Shown here piece by piece: positions 19,474 through 29,759 of a DNA stretch of 64,000 nt. The translations under genes were made by a program, and so were the position numbers. The notes under the pieces are model-generated. The model was given only the letters and a program-made list of their open reading frames with translations. It did not search any database and was not told where the DNA came from. Each line of letters begins with the position of its first letter. Position 1 is the first letter of the stretch. The stretch comes from Euglena gracilis (taxonomy: Eukaryota > Euglenida > Euglenophyceae > Euglenales). The stretch is from NCBI GenBank assembly GCA_039621445.1, contig CP154955.1:61039564-61103563 (forward strand). Direction: 5' to 3'.

Positions 19474-19720
19474 CGCTGTGCTTCTTTGAAATTGCTTCTT
19501 TCATTGAACTTCTTTCAGAAAACTCAACAATTTCTTCTGTTTTGTTCTGGGCGAGCGTGTCTTTTCGGATAATTGAATTGAAGTGAATTGACTTCCTGTT
19601 CTTCCAATTGATTTAGGTTTGCAGTTCCTTTCTTCTGGGTTGTCGAAGGGCGAATTAGGTATCAGCCAACTCCGGAGAAAAAAGGCACTAAGCGGGGCCT
19701 CCTAACCCAGCACACTAAAA

Positions 19721-19900
19721 TTGTACTCCCTTGAGGCAAGCCGACCAGGAAGGAAGTGACACCGAGGGCGAAGCACAAAGACATTGTGAGGCCATGCCTT
19801 GCTCGCCGGCGGTGTGTTGTGATTGTTTTTGTGCGCTGGGTTAGGAGGTCCCGCTCAGTGCCGCCTCGCCGGAGTTGGCTGCTGATGCTTCTCCGACGTG
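19721..19900 (-). repeat. Right terminal repeat of DIRS BC
   Basis: The outer 70 bases (19721-19790) are the reverse complement of the second half of the ICR at 20016-20090. The inner part carries the shared terminal-repeat words GCTGGGTTAGGAGG and CGCCGGAGTTGGCTG. Confidence 0.75.
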
Positions 19901-20015
19901 ACGACGTGGCTTCTGTCCCCTGGGGGGTCCCCCCCCCCCCGCTCCCCGCCTGGCCCCCATCTTCTGACCGAGGGCGTTTGAGGACAAATTTTCTTACATG
20001 GTTGGGGGGGTCGGG

Positions 20016-20127
20016 CTCACAACGCCTTTGTGCTTCGCCCTCGGTGTCCCTTCCTTCCTTTTCGACTTGCCTCGAGGGAGTACGAGACACCTCGGGCTCC
20101 GCACTTTGCCATTGTGAGGCCAGATTG
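20016..20127 (-). other. ICR of DIRS BC
   Basis: One half (20016-20090) is complementary to the BC right end and the other (20091-20127, GACACCTCGGGCTCCGCAC) to its left end at 29275-29308. This links the two separated halves of BC as one element. Confidence 0.8.
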
Positions 20128-20129
20128 TG

Positions 20130-21209
20130 CACTGAAAAAAGGGGGGCCAGGGAATTTTCAAGGGCATCTTGGGCACCAAGTCTTTGATAATGGGCTGTGA
20201 AAGCCTCCACCCCCTTCCACTGACCGAGTTCACACACTTCTTGGGCAGAAAGGCCTAATTTTTTGAGCAAAACAACCCCTGCTCCTCTGGTGGAGTGGGG
20301 TCACCAAACTTGGGGGCTAACCCCATGTTGGGCTAAAAATGTTTTTGTAATGGAAGCAACTGTATCAGCACTTATGGCTTTATAGTGGGGTTTTAACGAA
20401 ATTAAAAGGGGACCCCCAAGTTTCACAAAGAAACGTGTTGCTGCCACATATGAAATCATCAAATGAAAGGGACTGATTTGGGGACATTGAGGAATTGCAA
20501 CAACACTCTCCCACTTGTGGAATTTCTGGCCTTTACACTTAATTTTGATGTATGGAGCCCCACCCAAGACACTGGTGATTCACTGGACCTGTGCCAAATC
20601 TGAACTACCGCATAAACCGAGAATTCTGCAGCAAAAAATGAGTTGTGTACGTAATGTACAAATATCAGTTGGTAGGGGGGACTGTGCCAGCCCCAGCAGG
20701 ATTTGGGGGGGATCCCAGAATGCACCATACTTCTCCAGATTTTGGTTCCAAAGCCTTTTATAAGGGGCTAACATGCCATGGAACTTCAGGCCACCAAAGC
20801 CAGGGATTAAAAGCATAGCACAGTATGCATTACGGGCCTGTCCCCTTGAAAATTGAAAAAGTTGTATTAAAGCGTCAACCACTTGGTCAGTGGTGGCTGC
20901 AGGGGAGGGGGGTACCCCCATTTTTCCCAGAATGACCCATAGAAGCGTAAAGGCGTTTTGATAACGCCTTATACTGGGGTTTCTTCCCAGGAAACCGTTA
21001 ATGGACGTATTTTGTATTTGTTTCCCTTCCAAAAATTTGCCTGAGAAAATTCTGCAAAGAAGGGGCCACCTGGGGGGTGGCAGGTGGCTCCTGCCACCTG
21101 CCACCCCCCAGGTGGTGTGGTATCCCCTGCAACTGGTGAACATACCCTTGTGGGGGGTGATTTTCAGCAGGCAGTCCCCGGCAATTTCATTTTTATTAAC
21201 TGGGGCCAC
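20130..21209 (-). pseudogene. DIRS BC methyltransferase end and tyrosine recombinase
   Basis: On the minus strand 21209-20580 carries the end of the Dam-like domain (KITPHKGMFTSCRG, PPPRWPLLC) and the YR N-terminal half (QARNAYCAMLLIPGFGGLKF, LRTQLIFCCRILGL). A frameshift then leads to 20567-20301. A TGA at about 20300 stands next to the PHSTRGAG box, which keeps both His and Arg. The last frame, 20270-19662, holds VCELGQWKGVEAFTAHYQRLG with the presumed catalytic Tyr. This is the best view of the recombinase C-terminus in the window and shows that copies A and D should continue past GQW. Confidence 0.8.
21066..21115. repeat. Perfect 23-bp hairpin in DIRS BC
   Basis: Arms at 21066-21088 and 21093-21115 are exact reverse complements (CCACCTGGGGGGTGGCAGG and onward) with a TCCT loop. 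Copies A and D have at this place only a short CCACC..GGTGG or no palindrome, so it is a lineage-specific expansion at the methyltransferase-YR junction. Confidence 0.9.
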
Positions 21210-21248
21210 CAGGTGGCTGAATCCCAGTAGGGGCAGTAGGGGGTTACC

Positions 21249-21572
21249 TGTGTACCAGGCGTATGCTTCTGTCCCCTTCCGTTGAGGAAGTTAGGATGGA
21301 AGCAGATCCTATTAGGATTTCATAATGGGTGCCCCTTCTCTCTCCACGGGTGGTATTCTTATTTCTTTTACATTCTTGTTCCTTCCTTTTCTCCAGACCG
21401 GACTTGGATATCCAGTCCGTCCTCCCTGCATTGCTCTGTGCTTTGCTTCTTGGGAAGAGGGAAAAGGGTTTTTTCTGTTACTCTAATTTTCAGTTCCCAA
21501 GTAGGCGCGCCAAGGCGAAAGCGACGGCTTTTTGGGAATTGGGAAAGGGGAATTGTGAATCAGACGTACGCT
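21249..21572 (+). repeat. Putative 5' LTR
   Basis: This is the segment between the insertion point (starting TGTG) and the first primer-binding site. It is about 324 bp long, pyrimidine-rich in the middle and contains no frame of note. No second copy lies at the right end of the insert, so LTR identity rests on position only. Confidence 0.4.
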
Positions 21573-21595
21573 TGGTAGCAGAGTGGTTACGATCC
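21573..21595 (+). promoter_or_regulatory. tRNA-iMet-like primer-binding site, copy 1
   Basis: TGGTAGCAGAGTGG followed by TTACGATCC resembles the complement of the 3' end of initiator-Met tRNA, the usual primer of LTR elements (TGGTATCAGAGC...TTCGATCC). It marks the start of minus-strand DNA synthesis. Confidence 0.6.
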
Positions 21596-21637
21596 TACAC
21601 ATACTTCACAGAAAGAAAGGCTACCAGGTATTACACT

Positions 21638-21659
21638 TGGTAGCAGATTGGTTCGATCC
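21638..21659 (+). promoter_or_regulatory. tRNA-iMet-like primer-binding site, copy 2
   Basis: TGGTAGCAGATTGG followed by TTCGATCC lies 65 bp after copy 1. Its TTCGATCC part is closer to the tRNA complement than copy 1, while both carry TAG for TAT at the start. Confidence 0.5.
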
Positions 21660-21861
21660 AACGCTGACTGGCAGCGGAGAGCCCCTGCACCGTTATTACA
21701 CGGTCGCAGCGTCAGCTCCCGGCTTCTAGTCAACGTCTAAGCAGACCAGCAGGCTCCGGAAGGCTCTGTTCGGTATTACCCGTTACAGCCCCTCTGGTGC
21801 CAGCACAACTGCTTATTGTTGTGGGTTTTTGCTGTTTTTGCCATCAGAAAGATGCAAAGCA

Positions 21862-24800
21862 ATGCAAACCAACCATCAATTCAACTATGCCTTATTACAG
21901 GCATCATTGCAAGACATTGACCAAGAAACTGGGGATTGGAAGCTTTTATGTGAAAGAGCTTCCAGTTCCCACGCCGATGAGGCACAATTGGTTCAATTGT
22001 CAACATTGCAACATTTGTCATCTTTGACAGTGGTCGGCGATGAGCCCTCCACTTCATTGGCTTCAGAGGCTAATGTGGCCTCTTCCGCACTCACCTTGCC
22101 ACAACGGCGGTATTCGCCTCTGTCTGCGGCAATGGTGCAGCTACGTACACCGGAGAGACCCGTGGTGATTCCGCCACCGGGCTTATCTGGTGATGGTGGG
22201 CTAGAAACCCCGTGTTTCTTTCAACCACCACCCGCTCTTCCACCGGCAAACCCTTACAGAGCTTTGCCACCACCACCCGATCTTGGGTGCTATCCCGCAC
22301 TACCTTGGCAGCCGGAGACTCGCCTAGTGGTACGGGAATTCTCCGGAACGTCCCAACCCATGGATGGCTATGGGAAGGGCACTGGGGAGCTCCTCAATGC
22401 TGAGGATGTGCAGGATATCGTTGCTCGGCTTCCAGGTGATCACCCCCTTGTGAGGCAGTTCAACCATGTGCAAAAATGCGTTGCGGATTGTGCAACCGCA
22501 CTGAACAAAGTGCTTCAGTTCGATGAGGACAACCAGAAACATGTCTTCACCAAGCTGGAATACTGCTGGAATTACTTGCAGGAAGTTGGCAAACATTGCC
22601 AGAGGAATTTCGAAAGTGCGTGTATTGACCTTGCGGGAACTTTCGGGAAACCCTTGACAAAATGTGCCAGCAACTCCCGCAAAACTTCCGTCAAATTAGT
22701 GAATGCATGCATGAAGCGGAAACGCGGAATGACTCCAAGTTTCTGCATTTGCATGACTCACTACGACAGTTATCGGGACAAATGGAGTCCTGTTCATCCG
22801 CGTTGTTGCATTTGCAACAACAGTTGCATGCACGAGATTCCTCGTCTGCAACATCCAGTACTGGTGGACTTGTGTCTATGGACCACTTCACCACCCTATC
22901 CGCAACTTTCCATGAATCGCAACACCGCATTATGCAGTTGTGCGATGAAACGGAAAAGTTTCGGCAATTCCAGTCACAAGCCAACAAGAATTTTGCTCCC
23001 CACACGTATGTGCGGCAGTTGGAGGAGCGACTTTCCTGTTTGGAGCAGAAAACCTGCTATTGTGAGGCGAATCAGGTTGGAATATCCAATCTGAGCGCGA
23101 AAGTCGCGGAAATAGCACAGTGGCAGGATTCCCTACAGTTGCAGTTGCAATCCGACATTGGCGGGATTAACTCGGCCATTGCGGGTTTGCAACAAAGCTA
23201 TTCCGCACTTTCCCACCGAGTTCCGGATATTAGCAGTATTCAAACTGCTATTGGGGAACTCCAGACCCGGTATGCATCGGTTTTCAACCAAAGTAACGGA
23301 AATGCAGTCTCTACCTGCAGGTTCCAGTTCCCGGATTACCGAGAACCATGATTTCAAGGCATTTTATGACAAAATGCTCAGTGGCAATCAGGAAACCTTG
23401 CAAGATTTCTGCAACAGCCTATTACGGCTTGAGGAATCGGTGAATCCGAATGCCCGATCCACGCAAGGTGAGATTACCAGGTTGGATGAGCGAATTTCCG
23501 CGTTTTTGGATAAGCCACAACCCGGAAATTTGCCCGTGGGTACCACAACCGCGTTGTCGGATTATCCTACACCGGTTGCACACACCACCACACCAACCAA
23601 GGTGCAAACACCTTTGCAGATTCTCTCAAATGCGGTAAAAGCATTAACAGGACAACTCCAATTATTGGATGAGTCTCACGGGAAACTTGTCCAAGATGTC
23701 ACCGAAATTTCGAAAGGATTCCGCATTTGGATGACTTTTCCCGTTACCGCAAGCGTATTCGCGCTTTGGAGGATGAAGTTAACCGTATTTGCGGCCAACT
23801 CCAGCTTGTCGAGCATTTGGAGCAAAGTGTGCATGACTTGTCCGTGGGTTTGGACAATGTGTCCAACCAACAGCGGGTTTTACACCGCAATTCGGCAGTA
23901 TGCATTGTCGAACATGCGCCAAATGTTCCAGAGTCGCGTTTCCATAACCCGACTCTGGGTGAACATGCACCACCACCACCCGTGTCCCGAGTGTCACAAT
24001 CCGCGATTCCGCGAATTGTGCCACCATTGGCCTTGCCCACAACCCAAACCCAGTTTTCGGATGAATTTCCTATTACGGGTACCGAATTTTCGGAAAACAC
24101 GGCGAGTCCGCCAAGTCTCCACCAAGAAATACATCATTCCATGCTTGTGCGTGGAATGAGCCAAACCCGTACACCGGGAGTGGGTCACATGTTGCATGCG
24201 CGACATACCCCCACACCGGAGATTTCCCCTATTACGGGTGACCAACAGGGTTTGTGACCGGATTTCCGGTACCAGGATTCACCTTAACCAGAAATTTCGT
24301 GAATCCGACAAGAATCCGGAAAGGATACGCTTGGTGCTCGAGCGTACCCAGGCCCGAAACCGCGGAATACCATGGGTTTCCCAGAAAGACTTCAAGGGCA
24401 CCATCGCAATCGCGAACAAGGTGAAACCCCAATGGGACGGTGATCCAACCACATGGAGACAGTTTTTCCGAGACTGGGAGTACTACTGGGCATTGAAAGG
24501 GCAAACCCAGGACACAAACCCGGAGGTGATAAAGATGGAATTCATCGATTGCCTCCCTAGGGATGAGAAGGAGCGCGCGCGACAACTTGTAATTCGCTAC
24601 CGCGTTTCCTTTGATGACCTGGTAGAGCAATACGCTTCCACCAGTTCAAGTTTGGTCGCTAGGATTACCCTGGAGACCAAGTGGCGGCAATGCGCCCCAC
24701 CCGATCGCAAGTGGAAGTCCATTGACCTTTGGTATGCGAAATGGTCAGGACTTGCCGCTGAAGTGGATGAACTCAGTGAAAGCAAATGCGCAAAAAGTTT

Positions 24801-25791
24801 GACGCTGTTCTCATGCATTTCACGCCTAGCCTCATTAAGGATATCAACCGTGAGGAGTTGGCGAGTCATCCAATGACACTTGACCAACGCTGGAACTACG
24901 TTTCCAAGCAGTTGAAGCTATCACAGCTTCTTGGTCAGATTCAATCCGCGTATAACGCACACCCAACCGCTGGATTACCGGCTGGTTCGGTGAACACATT
25001 GCAAAAATCACCGGTTTCACCCACTTCACCAACCACGGGATCGAAAACGCGATACCCGCGTTCTTCGGACCAAGCCACGGATAAAGTGTACTTTTTGTGC
25101 AACAAATCGGGACATATGTCTCGGGAATGTCCTAATCCTGAAGCGCGAAAGCGTATTCAGAGTCCGCGAGGCTCGACCTCATCACAGGGTTCGGGTTCTT
25201 CCGCATTTTCACGCCAATCGGGCAATTCACGGTCATCGGGTCCCCGTTCTGGCGGTATCAACCCCCGGATCCCGTTCCGTGATGAGCGGAAACAGGGTAC
25301 CCCTCGGGGTAGGTCACCCGCCCCGGCCAAGAAGCGTGATTCTTATCGCGAGACATCGCGATCGCGTTCGCGAAGCGGATCATCCTCTTCGCGATCCTCA
25401 TCGGGAAAACCCCGATGCACCGGTCATGGTCGACGGGATACCCGCTCACCACGACGGTTTGACGGGAAATCGGGAAACCGATCCCCCCGTTACCCAGAAT
25501 CGCGACACAAATCTCGGTGTTCGCTTTGTGGATCGAGTGATCACCACTCATCCAAATGCCCGCGTTCTCGTTCTCCCCGCCCTGGCCAACGTCATCGCGG
25601 TATGAATCGCGGTGACAACGGTCACTCCTCCAACCGCCATAAAGTCGGTTTCAAGATATCTTGTTTGGAGGATGACACCCCGGCTTTGGGCAGGGAGGGG
25701 GATGAGACCACGGATGCCAATTTCGACGAGGCCCGCACGGCGGTGCGCACGTTGAAATTCGTGTATACCTCTAAAAGGCTCATAGCCGGCT
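21862..25791 (+). pseudogene. Large gag of the inserted LTR-type element
   Basis: The likely start is MQTNHQFNYALLQ at 21862. The protein then moves through successive frames: 21829-23094, 22662-23351, 23158-24159, 23727-24257, 24196-24876 and 24786-25791. The first 900 residues are Gln/Leu-rich coiled coil with Pro-rich spacers. A gag-core-like block follows at about 24400-24780 (KPQWDGDPTTWRQFFRDWEY, MEFIDCLPRDEKERARQLVI, DLWYAKWSGLAAEVDEL), which recalls Bel/Pao or Gypsy gag. The C-terminus is an Arg/Ser-rich domain with two CCHC-type knuckles. At least five frameshifts are present. The length before the gag core is unusual. The reading ends where DIRS sequence resumes, so any pol region is absent. 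Confidence 0.65.
25089..25559 (+). other. Two CCHC-type knuckles flanking an SR-rich segment
   Basis: The first (25089-25130) reads YFLCNKSGHMSREC, with its first Cys replaced by Tyr. The second (25518-25559) is intact: CSLCGSSDHHSSKC. Between them about 130 residues are dominated by Arg and Ser, including SRSRSRSGSSSSRSSSG, resembling nucleic-acid-binding SR domains. Confidence 0.85.
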
Positions 25792-27600
25792 ATCAAAACT
25801 TGTGTCTGCGGAAAAGTTCTCAATCTGGGGAGTAATTTTTGAATTATTGATCGGGGGGGTTTGCATAAAGGTCCCCCAGATTGTCCAGGGGACATTGCAG
25901 TGCATCCACTGCTGAGGCCTCCCAGTGGGGCCATCTGGCCACAAAATTGGGCAGTTTTTTGTTGCCTCGGGAGGCAAATAAATCTTTTTTTCAAGGCTTT
26001 GAACTGTTTTAAATGTTGCTTGAACCATTGAAAAAGTTGGGGGTCCAGTGAGTAATCCCCCCTGTCCATTTCCCACCTGCTTATGGGGTCTGCAAGACAT
26101 TCCTTTGAAGGCACCCACTTTACTTGCAAATTGATTTTGTGCTCCATGCACCATTTGAAAAAAATGGTCTGAGCATTGTGTTGAAGGGGTCTTTTTTGCC
26201 TCCCCCTTTTGTCAGATAATAATAAATTACCTGATTGTCTACTGAAAGTAGAACTGTTTCTCCTCGCTTGCTTAGGCTTTTTACTGTGCTTATTGCTGCA
26301 CTCAGTTCTTTGACATTTATGAGCAGTGTAGACTTTTCCCTCCAAAATTCCTGCACAATATTTCCTGTACGGATGTGTAATCCCCCCATGTGTTGGTGCT
26401 ACTGTCTGAGTGCAACTCCCTGGTGGCGGTTTGGGGGAGGGGTCTTCCCTCCCATGTTGGGTAGTTGGGTTTTTATTTCTGGTGAAATGTGATGTTTGGA
26501 GTCCCTGGGGGCTGTGGAGTGTTGTGCCAGAAAATTGGCCAGGGATTCCGTAAAAGCCCTGAGAAAGGGCAGGGCCATTAAATTGGACCTGATTTGTCCC
26601 AAAATGGCATCTAGCTGCCTTTTTGACATGAAGTCCTTTTTTAAAATTTTGCCTAGTTCCTTTTTGATTGTCTTGACTTTTTGTCGGGGTAGTTGTAACC
26701 TTCCTTCTTGGAAGTTTAGTTGAAACCCCAGGTGGTTTACAATTTGAGTGGGTTCCAGGGTTGACTGTTTTACATTGATTTTGAACCCTGCTTTTAATAA
26801 ATCCTTGACCACTGTGTTCAGGTGATTTTGCAGGGTGTTTCTGGTGGGGGCCACCACCAAAATGTCGTCCAGGTAAATGAATACCTGGATGCCCCTTTTT
26901 CTCCACAAACGGACACAAACGGACACAAACGGACACAAATGGTCACAAACGGACACAAACGGACACAAACGGACACAAACGGACACAAACGGACACAAAC
27001 GGACACAAACGGACGCAAACGGACACAAACGGACGCAAACGGACGCAAACGGACACAAACGGAGGCAAACGGACACAAACGGACACAAACGGATACAAAC
27101 GGACACAAACGGTCACAAACGGACACAACAGACACAAACGGACACAAACAGACACAAACGGACACAAACGGACACAAACGGACACAAACGGACACAAATG
27201 GACAGAAACGGAAACAGACGGGCACAAACGGACACAAACAGACACAAACGGACACAAACGGACACACACGGACAGAGAAAGTTTTCATGACCCCCATGAA
27301 AATTTGGGGCATTATGTTCAGGCCAAATCAGCTTGCTTTGAACTCCCAAGTTTGCCCCCCCACCTGATGCCTCAAAAATGGCCTCAGGGCCTTGCTCACT
27401 GGTATGTGAAAATAGGCATCCTTTAAGTCTATTTTGGCTGCCCATTGACCTTTTCCAAAATTGGAAAGATGTGCTGGATGTGATCCAGCTGGGAAAATAT
27501 TACTTGGAACTGCTGGTTTAATTCCCTGCAGTCGCTTATGAACCTCCACTTTGTCTCCCCCCTTCTGGTTTTGATATTAGAAACCAGGGGATTAGGTGTT
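25792..27600 (-). pseudogene. DIRS BC reverse transcriptase / RNase H / Dam-like domain
   Basis: Reading down the minus strand, LISDC-type text RFISDCRELNQQFQ, KIDLKDAYFHIPVS and EFKAS lie at 27600-27328. MPQIFMGVMKTF sits at the edge of the decamer array. VFIYLDDILVVAPTRN, the RT catalytic box, lies just past it (about 26890-26840). The RT thumb lies at 26700-26500, RNase H blocks KELSAAISTVKSL and LLSVDNQVIYY at 26330-26200, and ASKVGAFKG/ADPISRWEMD at 26130-26050. Dam-like residues extend to KVLI-type text at 25800. Frames change several times. The RNase H Asp/Glu residues and YLDD are retained but the protein is split by the array and frameshifts. Confidence 0.8.
26905..27275. repeat. Decanucleotide array (ACAAACGGAC / GTTTGTGTCC)n
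   Basis: About 37 copies of a 10-base unit with scattered point changes (GGACGCAAAC, GGAGGCAAAC, GGATACAAAC) and a few one-base slips. It lies inside the DIRS RT between the MKTF and WRKRG codons of copy A, replacing about 10 bases. Because 10 is not a multiple of 3, every frame reads the same 10-residue repeat (CPFVSVCVRL on the minus strand). Confidence 0.95.
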
Positions 27601-29048
27601 GGGTTCCTGCATTCTGAACCCTCTTTATGGACCCAGATTTTTCGTAATCCAACAGGATTTTTTCTGCCTGGGTCAGGTTTAGGTTTGCCCTGAATTTTGG
27701 GTGGGTGGACAATTTTGGGTTTCTGTCCCATGGGGGTTGGAAGCCCTCTTTGATAAGTTGGCCGGTTGCTGGGGGGGCATTTTTGTTCCACCATTTTAGG
27801 CTTTTTTGAAGTCTCTGGTGCAGGGAGGTGTCTCTCCACTTTTCCTCCATGGAATTTATTTCCCCAAGTAGTTGATTTTGTGGCGTTGTGGGTGGCTGGG
27901 TTGATGACCATTTTCCATCCCATGGACATTTTGGGATGAATGATGTGATTTGGTTATGGGTGGTTTGAATAATGGCAACCCCTGGGTTTACAGGAGGTTG
28001 TCGAAAAACTGCAGGGGGGGGTGTGCGTGCATCTCTCACACTCTCTCTGGTCCTCCACTCTGATCTTGTTGTTGGTAAACATACCATAGGGGGGCCTCTG
28101 TGGGTCCCCCCTTTGGGTTGATCTTCCCCTGCAATGGGCAAAACAAAAAGATTTGACAGGGGGGCCACTGTGGGTCCCCTGTCCTCCTGCATAAGGTCCA
28201 CTGTGGGTACCTTTACCCCCTTGTCCAAGTAAAGGGCCTCTGTGGGTCCCTTTTGGGGGTCCTCCTGGTGCTTTGCCATATAATGCCACATTGGGCTGCA
28301 GCTGGTTAGCTTCTGGCCCCCAGGGCCTGGAAAGTGATGCCCCCAGTGGGCTTGAAATTGTTGGCCATAATGGCCCTGGCCCCAATGGCTTGGCTTTTCT
28401 TTGCCTTTGACTCGACTTGACGTGTGTCTCCAGCTGCATTTGAAGGCTTGGGGGGCCTCTGTGGGCCCCCCCTTTCCCCCTTGAGGGGTTGATAATGGGA
28501 AACATTTCAGAGGTTTTTGGCAGACCTTTTTTTCCCCAGCCAGTGGGCATGTACTTGCAGAAACGGCCTCCAAGGCCTGGTCGATGTTGTCCCCCTTGGC
28601 CCACATTCCATCTGCCCGTATTGGGGCGTTGAACAGCAGGGGACTTTGGTGGACGTCCACATTGGGGCCTCCATCGATTCCCCTTGTTGGGGACTGGGCC
28701 CAACTCCTGGTAGAATGGGTTTGATCCTTGATTCCATCTTCCCAAATGTCTTTGACATCTTCTGGGTTTCTTCTGTCCCAGGCTTTTCTGCCCGTATTGG
28801 GCTGGGAGTACCTTCCTCCTTCTGGTCTTTCTGAGCACTGTGGTCCACTGTCCGTGGCCGTCACTGGGTGGGTTTTTTTTCTGGGAAATTTCTGATGTAA
28901 TCATCTGGGGGGAAGGGGCGGCCACGGTTCGCCACGTTTTGTCCGCACCTTCAGGTTCTCCAGCTGCTGCGGTGACTGCTGCTCCGGGTAGTTCACGTCG
29001 ATTGGATAATTCCAATTTATTCTCCACAGCATTGTTCATTGAAGTCAA
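27536..29048 (-). pseudogene. DIRS BC ORF1 running into the RT N-terminus
   Basis: The start MTSMNNAVENKLEL at 29048 and the main 442-codon frame at 28864-27536 together cover ORF1. The motif GHGQWTTVLRK is near 28850 and the THSGP/GPTVAP-type repeats lie at 28470-28085. The last 110 residues (SMEEKWRDTSLHQRLQKSLK, then AEKILLDYEKSGSIKRV and IPWFLISKPEGG) are the region before the RT fingers. The frame ends at a C-run (27557-27562). There a -1 step leads into RFISDC, the same place as the frame change in copy D. Confidence 0.7.
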
Positions 29049-29159
29049 ATTGTAAATTGTAAATTGTAATTTGATGTTCCGTCTGCTTCGTCTCCATCCG
29101 GATATTCGTTTGCTATTGACTTCTTCCCTTGGTTCGTCTTTGTTCTACTCTGTTTCTTT

Positions 29160-29308
29160 CTTCTGGGTTGTCGAAGGGCAAAATAGGAATCAGCCAACTC
29201 CGGCGAAAAAAGGCACGAAGCAGGACCTCCTAACCCAGCGCACAAAAACAATCACAACAAACCGCCGGCGAGCAAGGCATAATGGCAAAGTGCGGAGCCC
29301 GAGGTGTC
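29160..29308 (-). repeat. Left terminal repeat of DIRS BC
   Basis: In plus orientation it reads AATCAGCCAACTCCGGCGA, CCTCCTAACCCAG, CGCCGGCGAGCAAGGC and ends GCCCGAGGTGTC at 29308. The same words in inverted order form the right terminal repeats at 3990-4181 and 19721-19900. Confidence 0.8.
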
Positions 29309-29516
29309 CAATCCTCACAACACAGCCGGCGAGCAAGGCATGGTCTCACAAGGGCAAAGTGCGGAGCTCGAGGTGTCCGTCTGGTTTGGGTTCATCTGGA
29401 AATTGAATTGATATTGACCTCTTTTCTCGGTTCTTCTTCGTTCGTGAACTCTTCTCCTTTCTTTTTGGTGTCGAAGGGCAAGTTAGGAATCAGCCAAATC
29501 CGGCGAAAAATGCCAC
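29309..29516 (-). repeat. Stacked left ends of elements F and E
   Basis: 29309-29377 is the outer half of the F left terminal repeat and ends GCTCGAGGTGTC. Its inner half is at 19650-19720. 29378-29516 is the start of the 5' leader and the inner part of the terminal repeat of E, ending GAAAAATGCCAC where element D begins. Its outer half resumes at 34162. Confidence 0.75.
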
Positions 29517-29660
29517 GACCATTCGGGTTCCGCACTGCGAGATGGTGAGGTCCTGCTTTCTTTGCCGGCTGTTCTGTTCTGGTGTGTTTGTGCGTGCGCG
29601 GGGGGTGCTTCTTACTGCTTTTTGTTGCCGGAGTTGGCTGATTCCTATTTCTGCCCTTCG
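29517..29660 (+). repeat. Left terminal repeat of DIRS D
   Basis: It is the reverse complement of 34005-34101 (shared GCCGGCAAAGAAAGCAGG, GCACCCCCCGCGCACGC, GTAAGAAGC) apart from a few bases. Its outer 35 bases are complementary to 33681-33715 in the ICR. Confidence 0.85.
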
Positions 29661-29759
29661 ACCTCAAGGAGAAAGAATTTCAACACTACGAGTGCGGTCA
29701 ATACTGAAGACAAAGACATTCAAAAAATCAAACACGTGTTCAACGGAATTCAATGAAAG

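Larger units (their letters stand above)
21249..25791 (+). mobile_element. Gag-only LTR-type element inserted in DIRS BC
   Basis: The 4543-bp insert starts TGTGTACCAGG, has a possible 5' LTR, two tRNA-iMet-like primer-binding sites and a long gag region with coiled coils and CCHC knuckles. It contains no protease, RT or integrase and no 3' LTR. The boundaries are exact because the flanking DIRS sequence rejoins without loss. No target-site duplication is visible. It is lower in GC than its surroundings. Either it is a non-autonomous derivative or its 3' half was lost during integration. Confidence 0.7.
19721..29308 (-). mobile_element. DIRS element BC, interrupted by a gag-only element
   Basis: Two minus-strand DIRS pieces (29308 down to 25792, and 21248 down to 19721) are halves of one element. 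At the break copy A reads GGGTGACCATCAAAACTT on the plus strand. BC reads GGGTTACC at 21241-21248 and ATCAAAACTT from 25792. Both ends are defined by the ICR at 20016-20127: left end GACACCTCGGGC (29308) and right end at 19721. The flanks CACACTAAAA (to 19720) and CAATCCTCACAAC (from 29309) join to restore an uninterrupted left terminal repeat of element F, with no target duplication. Without its insert BC is about 5.05 kb. Confidence 0.85.

Noticed and set aside
21573-21659. A tRNA gene
   Set aside because: Only the 3'-end complement-like sequence is present and no cloverleaf can be drawn. A primer-binding site explains it better.
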